DNA from: Tautonia rosea
GTDB lineage: Bacteria; Planctomycetota; Planctomycetia; Isosphaerales; Isosphaeraceae
Direction of reading: 5' to 3'
Assembly: GCF_012958305.1 (NCBI RefSeq)
Contig: NZ_JABBYO010000003.1
Location: forward strand, 1-64,000
DNA: 64,000 bases
Part shown: positions 1-8,860 of the stretch, in pieces
How positions within the stretch are numbered: position 1 is the first letter of the stretch
Layout: each line of letters starts with the position of its first letter
Notes under the pieces: generated by a model
Database searches by the model: none
What the model was told of the DNA's origin: nothing
The model's input: only the letters and a program-made list of their open reading frames with translations
Translations under genes and position numbers: made by a program

Positions 1-366
1 TTATAATCCCTATATGAGAACAAGCACATTGCATAATCATGTGAAAACATAAAGATAAAAACGACAATGATAGCTAGTATGTTGGTGTGGGAGAATCTCA
101 ATTTGAAAAGGCTCATCAGGGAAGATGCCTCCGGCGATGGAATATGTGTGAGGTGTGGTTTCCGCTCCGTTTCTCGGTATCGGTTGGGGTGTTCTGTGGG
201 TCCCTGTTGCTCAATGAGTGAATGTTCCATAAGATGGGCTTGATGGTATTGAATGCCTGTTCAATGCGTTCACAAGGGCTGGCTACCGGTCGTTGCTGTA
301 AGCTTAGTGGAATCTGGGGTCTTCTCATGGAAGATAGCCTTTTGTAGGTGTTTCGGAGTCTATTCG
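1..366. other. AT-rich 5' flank, no gene recognised
   Basis: The first 120 bases are clearly AT-richer than the rest of the window. No open frame here has recognisable protein features. The stretch probably holds the promoter of the kinase-trehalase gene, but no convincing -35/-10 pair can be placed. The kinase frame stays open upstream to 253, but the residues before 367 look like translated leader rather than protein. Confidence 0.4.
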
Positions 367-3039
367 ATGATCTCTCACACGCCTTGTCCTCGTTGTGGGT
401 CAGTCTTCCCAGCCAAAGCACTTGGGGGCCTTTGTCCATCCTGTATCGTTCGACGAGTGCTCTTCAACCAATCCGAGCATCCTCAGGTGGGAGTTGAAAG
501 GGATAGGGAGAACGGTGTGGATCAAACCTGCGACTGGACCTCGCAGCAATCCACGATTGATTTAAGAGGCCTGGTGTCGGGAGTGAAGGCTCTCGGAACT
601 CCAGAAGGGCGTTTCGGCGATTACGAGATCCTTGATCTGCTCGGCCGAGGAGGAATGGGAGTCGTGCATGAAGCTCGTCAGCTCAGTCTTGGTCGTTTGG
701 TCGCGTTGAAGTTGATTCGATCTGGGGCTCCGACCTCGGAGTCTGAATTGATGCGATTTCGGACTGAAGCAGAGGTCATTGCCGGGCTTGATCATCCGAA
801 CATCGTCTCGATCTATGAAGTCGGAGAGCATGACGGGAAGCCTTACTTTAGTATGAGGCTGTTTCGAGGCGGGGATCTGGCCAATCGTCTGTCGCAATTC
901 CAGGACAATCCTCATTGCGCTGCAGAATTGCTGATCACGGTCTCCAGAGCTGTGCACTATGCCCACCGACGAGGTGTCTTGCACCGAGATCTCAAGCCGT
1001 CCAATATCTTGCTTGATGCCAACGGGCAGCCGCACATCACCGACTTCGGCCTGGCGAAACGGATTGATGACGCCTCAGATTTGACTCAGTCGGGCGATCT
1101 CTGTGGTTCACCACCTTTCATGGCTTCTGAGCAGGCCTCGGGCCAGCGTGATGCTGTGACTACGGTGACTGATGTCTACGGACTTGGAGCGATCCTTTAT
1201 GCATTACTTACTGGACGACCACCTTTTTGTGGGCAAACGGTGTTTGAAACATTGGCGATGGTTCGGGAGCAATCCCCGGATCCACCAAGTCGAGTGAACG
1301 GGAGAGTTGATCGTGATCTGGAGACAATTTGCCTGAAATGCCTCGAGAAAGAGCCGACGAATCGTTACGGATCGGCCGAGGAACTCGCGTTAGATCTTGA
1401 GCGGTGGCAAGCTGGGATACCCATCCACGCGCGTCCGGTCGGACTCTGGGTTAAGGCATGGCGATGGGCTCGTCGTCGTCCGTCAGCGGCAGCCCTCAGT
1501 TTGATTCTCGTATTCGTGTCTCTCGGTGCTGTGGGCGGGGTTGGGGTGACAGTGCATGCCCTACTTGTCGACCGAGTGGAAGAGGCTAGGCGACGGTCAG
1601 ACTTGCGTTCACTCCTTGTTGAGATTGATCGTGGTTGGAACACTTTACGCCAGAGCAGTCAGGACGTTCCTCCCCTCGAAACCTCGCGAGTGCCCTTCGT
1701 GTCTGGTCCGCTCTTCTTGCCTCACCCATACATTGCACCCGGCGGAAGGTTTCAGGAGATGTATGGCTGGGATACCTACTTCATTCTGCTTGGTCTCCTC
1801 CGATCAGGGAAGCTCGACCTGGCCAGAAAGATGGTCGAAAACTGCCTCTACGAAATTGATCATTATGGGAAGATTCTCAACGCCAACCATTCCGATTACC
1901 TCACGCGATCCCAGCCCCCATTTCTCACGCGGATGATCCTGCGCGTGTATGCCGAGTTGGAACGTCGAGATTCGGAAAAAGCACGGTCATGGCTTGAACA
2001 AACCGTTCCCCAAATCGAAACGTATTACCGCTACTGGACCAAAGAGCCGCACCTGGTCCCGGATACGGGACTCTCGCGCTATTTTGATGCAGGATGGGGG
2101 CCAGCTCCCGAAGTAGTCGCCACCGAACGGGACCATCGTGGAAGGAGCCATTACGACCGTGTCACAGACTACTTCGATCGTTATCTGGTTCGGGACTACA
2201 ACATTCGAGCCTATTTCCAGGATGGAGAGCTGACTCCGAACTTCTATCAAGGGGATCGTTCGATGCGTGAGTCGGGCTTCAACCCGACAGATCGGTTCGG
2301 ACCCTTTGGTATCGAGATAGTTAATTATAATCCGATTTGCTTGAATGTGTTGTTGTTTGTGATGGAGTCTGACATGGGGGAAATCCTCGGGCGCTTGGAA
2401 CGCAAGACCGCCGCACAGAACTGGACTAAGCGCGCCAATCAAAGGCGATTAGTCGTAAACACGCTCCTGTGGGACCCAGATGATGGATTATATTACGATT
2501 ATCATTTTATTGAACAGAAGCTTGGACGCTACCCATTCGTAACGACCTTCTACCCTCTTTGGGCTGGAATCGCAGATTCGAGCCAGGCTGCACAGGTTGT
2601 GGCCAATCTGCACCTGTTTGAGCGGCCTGGAGGCTTGCAAACCAGTACCAACGAAAGCGGTAGCCAATGGGATGCTCCCTTTGGATGGGCTCCAATGCAA
2701 TTGATTGCGGTTGAAGGCCTGCGGCGTTATGGGTATCACGAGGCAGCGGACCGGATTGCTGCCGCGTTTCTCACGATGGTGCTCGACGAGTTTGCCGAAC
2801 AACAGAAGATGTTTGAGAAATATGATGTGGTTCGACGGGAATCCCAGGTTGATCTTCGCTTCGGTGATACGACAAACACGTCGGGATTCGCCTGGACGAA
2901 CGCTGTGTTTCTTGAACTCTATGCCCAACTGCTTGAACGGAGGAAACAGCACCTCATTCTTCTGCCGTCCCATCCTTCGAGCTCAGGACTGTCCCGGGAG
3001 GGCAGGGGGGCGGAGGATGAAGTGGATGCCGATGCTTGA
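367..3039 (+). CDS. Membrane Ser/Thr protein kinase fused to a GH37 trehalase-like domain
   Basis: Predicted 890 residues. The ATG at 367 is preferred over an in-frame start at 253 because a GGAG lies 8 bases upstream and the protein then opens with a zinc ribbon (Cys7, 10, 23, 26) common in planctomycete kinases. Residues 84-350 are a Hanks-type kinase with glycine loop GRGGMG, Lys115, Glu134, HRDLKPSN (Asp208) and DFG (226-228), so it looks active; the APE motif reads ASE. A single membrane helix lies near 374-400. Residues about 445-860 carry both PROSITE trehalase signatures: [14 protein letters not shown] (458-471) and [10 protein letters not shown] (from 767). The topology suggests a cytoplasmic kinase and an outside trehalase-like domain. 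The expected catalytic acid lies in [10 protein letters not shown] (635-644), where Asn639 stands in the usual Asp position, and the usual Glu before GFAWTN is also missing. The outer domain may therefore bind sugar rather than cleave it (inference). Confidence 0.88.
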   Translation: MISHTPCPRCGSVFPAKALGGLCPSCIVRRVLFNQSEHPQVGVERDRENGVDQTCDWTSQQSTIDLRGLVSGVKALGTPEGRFGDYEILDLLGRGGMGVVHEARQLSLGRLVALKLIRSGAPTSESELMRFRTEAEVIAGLDHPNIVSIYEVGEHDGKPYFSMRLFRGGDLANRLSQFQDNPHCAAELLITVSRAVHYAHRRGVLHRDLKPSNILLDANGQPHITDFGLAKRIDDASDLTQSGDLCGSPPFMASEQASGQRDAVTTVTDVYGLGAILYALLTGRPPFCGQTVFETLAMVREQSPDPPSRVNGRVDRDLETICLKCLEKEPTNRYGSAEELALDLERWQAGIPIHARPVGLWVKAWRWARRRPSAAALSLILVFVSLGAVGGVGVTVHALLVDRVEEARRRSDLRSLLVEIDRGWNTLRQSSQDVPPLETSRVPFVSGPLFLPHPYIAPGGRFQEMYGWDTYFILLGLLRSGKLDLARKMVENCLYEIDHYGKILNANHSDYLTRSQPPFLTRMILRVYAELERRDSEKARSWLEQTVPQIETYYRYWTKEPHLVPDTGLSRYFDAGWGPAPEVVATERDHRGRSHYDRVTDYFDRYLVRDYNIRAYFQDGELTPNFYQGDRSMRESGFNPTDRFGPFGIEIVNYNPICLNVLLFVMESDMGEILGRLERKTAAQNWTKRANQRRLVVNTLLWDPDDGLYYDYHFIEQKLGRYPFVTTFYPLWAGIADSSQAAQVVANLHLFERPGGLQTSTNESGSQWDAPFGWAPMQLIAVEGLRRYGYHEAADRIAAAFLTMVLDEFAEQQKMFEKYDVVRRESQVDLRFGDTTNTSGFAWTNAVFLELYAQLLERRKQHLILLPSHPSSSGLSREGRGAEDEVDADA

Positions 3040-3048
3040 CCGTTTTCG

Positions 3049-3077
3049 GCGGCCGACGACGATGTGTCGTCGGCCGC
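3049..3077. terminator. Bidirectional hairpin terminator between convergent genes
   Basis: A perfect 12-bp inverted repeat (arms 3049-3060 and 3066-3077) with a 5-base loop lies in the 51-bp gap between the stop codons of the kinase-trehalase gene and the convergent giant repeat protein. There is no T-tract, so intrinsic termination is inferred from position and stem strength. Confidence 0.65.
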
Positions 3078-3090
3078 TCATCGACCTTGC

Positions 3091-6000
3091 TCAGGAGTCT
3101 GAAACGAGGTCGGGCAACAGTTGATCAACCACGGAAGGCATGAGTTTACTTCGATTGGAGCGGCGAGAGGCGGCCGTTGTGACCGTGCCACCTTCGTTTT
3201 GGGTCGCCTCAAGGCGGAAGAAGAGCGGGCTGAGGACCGGGACTCCGCGTCCACCCGTCGGATCGAAACGGATGGTCCGGGGATTCCCAAAGAGCTGCCC
3301 ATTGGTCCTGGCGGCGTCGATCGTCCATTCGCCGGTCGAGCGGTTGAAGACCGTGTAGCTGGGTCGGCCATAACCGTCGTAGTCGGCCACCGCGGCGATC
3401 TCGCCGGCAGTGCCGAAGGTCAACGGGAATCCACCGGCGAACGTGGTCGGACCGCCTGTCGAGGGCAGGATGAACCACTGGGCGGCGCCGGGGGCAAGGT
3501 CGCTGACGGATCGGAAGGCGACGATGTCGGCGCGGCCGTCGTTGTTGAAGTCGGCGACCGAGGGCTGGTCGGTATTGCCCGAGGCACCAAACTGATAGCG
3601 GAATGCGCCGTCCCGCCCGCTGAAGCTCATGTCGTTCAAACTTGAGGGAAGGACGAACCACTGGGCCGCCTCGGGCACGCCATTGGCAATGTCCAGGTCG
3701 GTTCGGAGCGGGCGGAAGGTGACAATGTCGGCCCGGCCGTCGCCGTCGAGGTCGGCCGGCGCGGGCAGGTCGGTGCCACCCGGGGCGCCGAAGACTACGT
3801 CAAACGCACTGGAGCCGTTCGAGGGCAGGATGAACCACTGGGCAGCGCCTGGGACCAGGTCGCTGCTGGCCCGGAAGGTGGCGATGTCGGTGATGCCGTC
3901 GCCGTCGTAGTCGGCCGGCGCGGGCCGGTCAAGCGTTTCAGGGCCACCAAACCCGACCTCACGTCGTTCGTTGTTGCTGCCGGAGAGCAAGATGGTCCAG
4001 ACGGTGGCGTTCGCGACCGACCCGGTGCCGATGATGGCGAGCGGGTCGCTCACGGCGACGTCGGTGATCCCGTCGCCGTCGAAGTCGCCAGAGACCGGCA
4101 CCGAGTTGCTGCCGATGTCGGGGAGGTCGATCAGTTGGGTCTGGTTGTCAATGGAGCGGAGGATCGAGAAGACGCCGACGCCCCGATTCTGGTCGAAGTG
4201 ATACAGAGCCAGATCGGCTCGGCCGTCGCCGTCGTAGTCTCCCTCGACCTCGATCGGCTCTCGTGATTCGGTGATCTGGACGGTCTGCGGGGAGCCGGCC
4301 GAATACTTCGGATCAGCTGAGGCGGAGACTTCCACGACGACCGGGAACGGTGTGGGGCTGGAGGGGGTTCCGTCAAACACACCGGTCACGGTCGCGGTTT
4401 GGGGGACGTTCCAGTTGGCCGGGGTGAAGGTGATCGAGTTGACATCAACCTCGGCCATCGAGGGATTGCCGGAGGCGATGTCGAAGGTCACGTTGCCGAT
4501 TGGTTGGGAGTCCAGGACGACCGAGAAGGTCCTTGAGTGATTCGGCCCCGGCACCCGGTTGATAGACAGGCTCGATTGAGAAAGGGTGACTCCTGCAGTG
4601 TCGTCATTCAGATTCGCGATCGAAACAGGTTGCATCACGAGCCCGTCGAAGTTGGGATCGTCGCTGCGGGCAACACCGTTAATCTGGTAGACGATGTTGA
4701 AGTCGTCCACGTCGTCATCGACACCCTGGACGGTGATCGATTGCGGGATCGACCAGTTGGCCGGGGTGAAGGTGAGCGACGATTGCAGCAGCACGCCCTC
4801 CGACGTGTTGGAACTGGTGAAGTCGACCGTAACCGGGGCAGTTGGTCTTGCGCCGAGGCGGATGTTGAGCGTCCTCGTCCCTCCCGCCTCTGTCGTTGAC
4901 AGGTTCGAGGTGGGTGATGCAAGGATCGCGGTGGTGTCGTTGTCCTCATTGACAACCGAGACTGCTGCCATCTCGCGCCCATTGAAGTTCACGTCGTCGC
5001 TGGTGGCGACGCCGGTGATAATGTAAGGGACGTCGCCGTCGTCAGTCCCATCATCCGGCAACCCTTGGACGGTCACGGTTTGGGGGACGTACCAGTTGGC
5101 CGGAGTGAAGGTGAAGGACGGCTGCAGCAGTTCACCTTCGGACGGGTCGGAACTGGTAAAGTCGACCGTCACGTTCGCCGTGGGGCGAGAGCTGAGCCGC
5201 ACGGAGAAGCTTGCCGTGTCCCCGGCTTCGGTGGTTGTCAGTCCTGAGGTTCCGGTCACGAGGACCTCAGCGGTATCGACGTCCCGGTTGACGATCGAGA
5301 CGATCGGGAAGGGCCAATCGTTGAACATGCGATCGTTGCTGGAGATCGTCCCGCTGATCGTGAACGCGGTGTCGCCGTCGAGCTGTTGGTCGGGCTTCCC
5401 CAAAACCGTGATCGTGCGCGGGGTGGCCCAGTTGGCGGTGTTGAAGGTCAGGATCGACTGCGATGGTTCTCCCTCGTCTGGGTTCGAGCTGGTGAGGTTG
5501 ATGGTGACGTCCGCCGTTGGGCGTCTCGTCAATCGGACCGTGAATTCGGCCGGGTCTCCTGTCTCGATCGTTTCCAGATTCGCGGCCTGCTCGACGATCA
5601 CGTTGGTCGCCGAGGAGCTAAGGTTCCTGACCAGCACGTCGGCCACGATCCGGCCGTCGTAGAGTTCGTCGTCGCTGATGGCCGCCGAGGTGATGATTGA
5701 ATAATCGGACTCGACTTCCGAGGTGCTCTCGATCGTGACAACCTGGATCTCGCTCCAGTTCTCGGGGGTGAAGGTGAGCGAATCCAAGTTCGGGTTCCCG
5801 ATTGAAGGGTCCGAGCTGCTCAGGTTGATCGTGACCGGCGCTGTGGGCGGTCTTTCCAGACGGAGGGTGAACGTGGCCGGCTTGACGGGCGTGGTGATGA
5901 GGCCCGAACGCGGAAGGACGAGGACACCGGGCTTTATGTTTTCCTGATTCGCGTTGGACAGAAACGGTTGGAACAACACGAGCGGCCGGGTGGCCGGGTC

Positions 6001-7794
6001 GTTATCCGGTCGATGGGTGATTCCTGCCTCGATTTGCGAAGTGACGGAGGTTCCCCAGAAGTTGTAGCGCAGGTCGATCTCGGTGGTCGGGGGGCCGGTG
6101 GCGAAGACTTCGGCGGCGTTTGTGACGTCGATGCTGTTCCCAATCATGTCGATGTTGGCCCCACTATGGACCTCAAGTCGACGATTGAGAAAATTGGAAC
6201 GGAGCGAGGCCGTCGATCCATTCTCCAGGACGAGGCGATGCAGCCCGAACGTGCTTCCTGAGGCAGAGAGGCTTCCGTCCGCCCGGACGATGATCTCAGC
6301 CCGGTTGCCGGAGGGTTCGACGATGGTGGTGTCGGTGACGTCCATCACACCGTTGGCCGCGACGACAACGGACCCAAACCGTGAATCGCCGACAACTGGG
6401 CCCTCTACCTGGAACGGCCCACCGTTGTCGACCGAGAGCGTCCCGCCCACCGTGAACGTTGAACCGCGACGGATCAGGACCAGAACACTCGGGCGGACAG
6501 CCAACGACGCACCATTCGCGATCGTGAAATTCCCCGGAAATACGAACCGCAAGTCATCGATGTCATCAGTCCCGATACTCCTCAGTTCAACAGACTCTCC
6601 GGACAGCAATTCGCCTGGGTTGATGTTGATGTCCTGGAAGCGTCGGTTGTCGTCGAGCTTGTGCAGGTCGGTGGCATTGATGCTCAGGGTCGAGTCGATG
6701 CGGTTGCGGACCAGGTCGCCTTCTTTGAGCACGCTGCCGTCGCGGAGGATGAGCTGCCCGAGGTCGATCGTGCTGTCGCTGGCCCGCAACCGTCCGCCGC
6801 CCTGGACGTCGATTCGCGTGTCGATGGGGTTGCCCGTCGCCGTGATGGTGGTGCCGGAGACGTCCATCACGCCGTTGGCCGTGACGACGACGGACCCGGA
6901 CCGAGAATCGCCGATAACTCTCCCCTCGATCCGGAAGGAGTCCGTCTGATCGACCGAGAGGGCCCCACTGACGGTCAGTGTCGAACCACGTTGGATCAGG
7001 ACATCAACTGTTGGGCGAACCGTCAGGGCTGCTCCGGTGTCGATAACGAACGAACCATCAAACCTATAACGCAGATCCTCGGTGGTCTCTGTGCCCCTGA
7101 GCGAGAGTTCGGCAGCCTGTCCCGCTCCCAGACCGCCCGGGTTGATGATGATGTCCTGGAAGCGTCGGTTGTCGTCGAGCTTGTACAGGTCGGTGGCGTT
7201 GATGCTCAGGGTCGAGTCGATGCGATTGCGGACCAGGTCGCCTTCTTCGAGCCGGCTGAGGTTGGCGAGGATGACCTGCCCCAGGGCGATTGTGCTGTCG
7301 CTGGCCCGCAACCGTCCGCCGCCCTGAACGTCGATTCGCGTGTCGATGGGGTTGCCCGTCGCCGTGATGGTGGTGCCGGAGACGTCCATCACGCCGTTGG
7401 CCGCGACGACGACGGACCCGGACCGAGAATCGCCGATAACTCTCCCCTCGATCCGGAACGGCCCGGCGTTGTCGACGTCGAACTCTCCGTTGTTGACCGT
7501 GAGCGTGACGCCCCTCAGGATGGTCACGGGGACGTTCGGGCCGATCCTGAGGGTGGCCCCCTGCTCGATGCGCGTATTCCCGTCGAAGAAGATCGAGTCG
7601 CTCGGGTTGTCGTAGGTCCTGTCGGTGTTGATGGTGCCGGAGACAAAGATATCGGCCAACAGGCACCTACGCTCGAGCCCTTCGAGGAGCGGCCGCAGGG
7701 CGTTGCGCCGGCGCGCCGATCGGGCCTGGTCGGGCAGGAGCCGGCGGCCGGCGGGAGCCTGAGGCAATGGCGATCGGGGGAGGATCGGGAGCAT
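3091..7794 (-). CDS. Giant exported repeat protein: LEPR-XLL-like start, Calx-beta-like and FG-GAP/VCBS-like repeats
   Basis: 1567 residues. The N-terminus is Arg/Pro-rich and includes LERRCLLAD (residues 41-48), resembling the LEPR-XLL motif that marks the start of many large planctomycete surface proteins. Residues about 50-600 are Gly/Val/Thr/Asn-rich beta repeats, two of which are nearly identical. Five repeats of about 105 residues follow; each has a T-x-E-x-G opening and an LTFTPANW-x-x-PQTVTV-type ending, as in Calx-beta-like adhesin repeats. The last 350 residues hold about six FG-GAP/VCBS-like Ca-binding loops (DYDGDGRAD, DFDGDGITD, DLDGDGRAD, DFNNDGRAD); the last is degenerate (DYDGYGRPS). 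This is probably a cell-surface or secreted adhesin or scaffold. GAGGA-type ribosome binding sequence precedes the ATG. No catalytic domain is seen. Confidence 0.85.
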   Translation of the reverse strand: MLPILPRSPLPQAPAGRRLLPDQARSARRRNALRPLLEGLERRCLLADIFVSGTINTDRTYDNPSDSIFFDGNTRIEQGATLRIGPNVPVTILRGVTLTVNNGEFDVDNAGPFRIEGRVIGDSRSGSVVVAANGVMDVSGTTITATGNPIDTRIDVQGGGRLRASDSTIALGQVILANLSRLEEGDLVRNRIDSTLSINATDLYKLDDNRRFQDIIINPGGLGAGQAAELSLRGTETTEDLRYRFDGSFVIDTGAALTVRPTVDVLIQRGSTLTVSGALSVDQTDSFRIEGRVIGDSRSGSVVVTANGVMDVSGTTITATGNPIDTRIDVQGGGRLRASDSTIDLGQLILRDGSVLKEGDLVRNRIDSTLSINATDLHKLDDNRRFQDININPGELLSGESVELRSIGTDDIDDLRFVFPGNFTIANGASLAVRPSVLVLIRRGSTFTVGGTLSVDNGGPFQVEGPVVGDSRFGSVVVAANGVMDVTDTTIVEPSGNRAEIIVRADGSLSASGSTFGLHRLVLENGSTASLRSNFLNRRLEVHSGANIDMIGNSIDVTNAAEVFATGPPTTEIDLRYNFWGTSVTSQIEAGITHRPDNDPATRPLVLFQPFLSNANQENIKPGVLVLPRSGLITTPVKPATFTLRLERPPTAPVTINLSSSDPSIGNPNLDSLTFTPENWSEIQVVTIESTSEVESDYSIITSAAISDDELYDGRIVADVLVRNLSSSATNVIVEQAANLETIETGDPAEFTVRLTRRPTADVTINLTSSNPDEGEPSQSILTFNTANWATPRTITVLGKPDQQLDGDTAFTISGTISSNDRMFNDWPFPIVSIVNRDVDTAEVLVTGTSGLTTTEAGDTASFSVRLSSRPTANVTVDFTSSDPSEGELLQPSFTFTPANWYVPQTVTVQGLPDDGTDDGDVPYIITGVATSDDVNFNGREMAAVSVVNEDNDTTAILASPTSNLSTTEAGGTRTLNIRLGARPTAPVTVDFTSSNTSEGVLLQSSLTFTPANWSIPQSITVQGVDDDVDDFNIVYQINGVARSDDPNFDGLVMQPVSIANLNDDTAGVTLSQSSLSINRVPGPNHSRTFSVVLDSQPIGNVTFDIASGNPSMAEVDVNSITFTPANWNVPQTATVTGVFDGTPSSPTPFPVVVEVSASADPKYSAGSPQTVQITESREPIEVEGDYDGDGRADLALYHFDQNRGVGVFSILRSIDNQTQLIDLPDIGSNSVPVSGDFDGDGITDVAVSDPLAIIGTGSVANATVWTILLSGSNNERREVGFGGPETLDRPAPADYDGDGITDIATFRASSDLVPGAAQWFILPSNGSSAFDVVFGAPGGTDLPAPADLDGDGRADIVTFRPLRTDLDIANGVPEAAQWFVLPSSLNDMSFSGRDGAFRYQFGASGNTDQPSVADFNNDGRADIVAFRSVSDLAPGAAQWFILPSTGGPTTFAGGFPLTFGTAGEIAAVADYDGYGRPSYTVFNRSTGEWTIDAARTNGQLFGNPRTIRFDPTGGRGVPVLSPLFFRLEATQNEGGTVTTAASRRSNRSKLMPSVVDQLLPDLVSDS
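6629..6940. repeat. Intragenic tandem repeat, copy B
   Basis: A block of about 310 bp nearly identical to 7151-7462, offset by 522 bp (174 codons, in frame) within the giant repeat protein. Boundaries were set by eye. Confidence 0.8.
7151..7462. repeat. Intragenic tandem repeat, copy A
   Basis: Partner of 6629-6940. The near-identity includes third codon positions, which points to recent duplication or gene conversion. A third, much more diverged copy follows around 6330-6440. Confidence 0.8.
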
Positions 7795-8188
7795 CGTGTG
7801 GAGTCCTCAAGAAAGCCGGGGATGAGGGCAGTGATATCCAGGAGGAGGAGATGATCGCCCGGCCGAGACCTCGAAGGGAAAGGTACGACTCAGGGCGATC
7901 AACTCGCGGCATGGAACAATGGGTGCCGTGGTTGATCGAACACGATTCGAAATTGAGGGAATGTCAGGACAATTCGAGAAAAATGAAGCAAGAGGAACCA
8001 TGATCACGGGCAGTCTGCGCGGACGGCGATCGATCCAACTTTGCGCGAACAAAAGGTGCGCAAAAGGTGATGAAACGGCTGGACCGATGACGCTGGGGAG
8101 CTTATGCTCGGTGCATCATCGGATCATGAGCCCGTGCAGAGTTCCTGTCATTGCGAAGTACACCAGACGCGCACGCGAGGGTGACGAA
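7795..8188. other. Divergent intergenic region
   Basis: About 394 bp separate the divergent giant repeat protein and the ECF sigma factor gene. A plus-strand frame is open from 7919 into the sigma gene, but the residues it would add do not resemble sigma-70 region 2. No clear housekeeping promoter is seen; autoregulation by the ECF factor is possible but not shown. Confidence 0.4.
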
Positions 8189-8860
8189 ATGGCGGACGTG
8201 TCTCCGGGATCGTTGGGGTGGGACGAGCCGAAGTCTGAACCGAGAACGAGGCCCAGCCTGCTCGCTCGTGTGCGAGTCAGGTCCGATCTCCAGGCCTGGA
8301 ATGAGTTTGTGAAGTGGTGTGTTCCCCTCATTTGCGATGAGTGTCGACGGCAAGGAATTCGGGATGTGGAGTCTGAAGAGATCGTCCAGCGCGTGCTGAT
8401 CCGGCTCGCCACGGCGATGGATCACTTCGCCTACGACCCGTCGCGAACGTTTCGCGGTTGGTTGCGGACCCTGACGCGCAGCACGATCCTGAACTACTGG
8501 CAACGTGGCGAAGGCCGGGCGGCAAAGTCGAGGGAGATGACGGTTGATCCGACGCAATGGTCCTGGCCCGTCGTTGATCGCAAACCTCAGGAAGTTGATG
8601 AGAGCGACGAGCGTGACCTGCCTCATTCCTGGCGGTTGAAACTGAACCGCATTGCACATGTTCAGAAGCTCGCTCGTCAACGGTTCAGCGCAGACACCTG
8701 GCAGGCCTTCTGGTTGGTGCAGGTCGAGGAGCGTTCGCCCAGCGAAGCCGCGCTTGCCCTGGGCAAGACACCCGGAGCGGTTCGAGCGGCACGTGTGCGT
8801 GTGCTTGCCATGCTCAAGCAGATCTGGGACGAGATGGACGACTTCGGGGACAAACCATGA
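8189..8860 (+). CDS. ECF-type RNA polymerase sigma factor
   Basis: 223 residues from the ATG at 8189, chosen because a GAGGGTGA-type ribosome binding sequence sits just upstream. Region 2 is visible from about residue 28 to 110: SDLQAWNEFVKWCVPL, then VQRVLIRLATAM and FRGWLRTLTRSTILNYW, matching the helices that bind core polymerase and the -10 element. A linker rich in acidic residues follows. Region 4 is at the C-terminus (WQAFWLVQVEERSPSEAA, GKTPGAVRAARVRVLAML), the helix-turn-helix for -35 recognition. Its stop codon overlaps the start of the kinase gene (ATGA), so the two are translationally coupled. This ECF plus Ser/Thr kinase pairing is typical of planctomycetes; the kinase probably controls the sigma factor. 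Confidence 0.92.
   Translation: MADVSPGSLGWDEPKSEPRTRPSLLARVRVRSDLQAWNEFVKWCVPLICDECRRQGIRDVESEEIVQRVLIRLATAMDHFAYDPSRTFRGWLRTLTRSTILNYWQRGEGRAAKSREMTVDPTQWSWPVVDRKPQEVDESDERDLPHSWRLKLNRIAHVQKLARQRFSADTWQAFWLVQVEERSPSEAALALGKTPGAVRAARVRVLAMLKQIWDEMDDFGDKP

Noticed and set aside
253-366. Upstream extension of the kinase-trehalase gene
   Set aside because: No ribosome binding site fits, and the added residues precede the normal zinc-ribbon start of such kinases.
6661-7854. 397-codon plus-strand frame opposite the giant repeat protein
   Set aside because: Its repeats only mirror the duplicated DNA of the real gene; no start or domain supports it.
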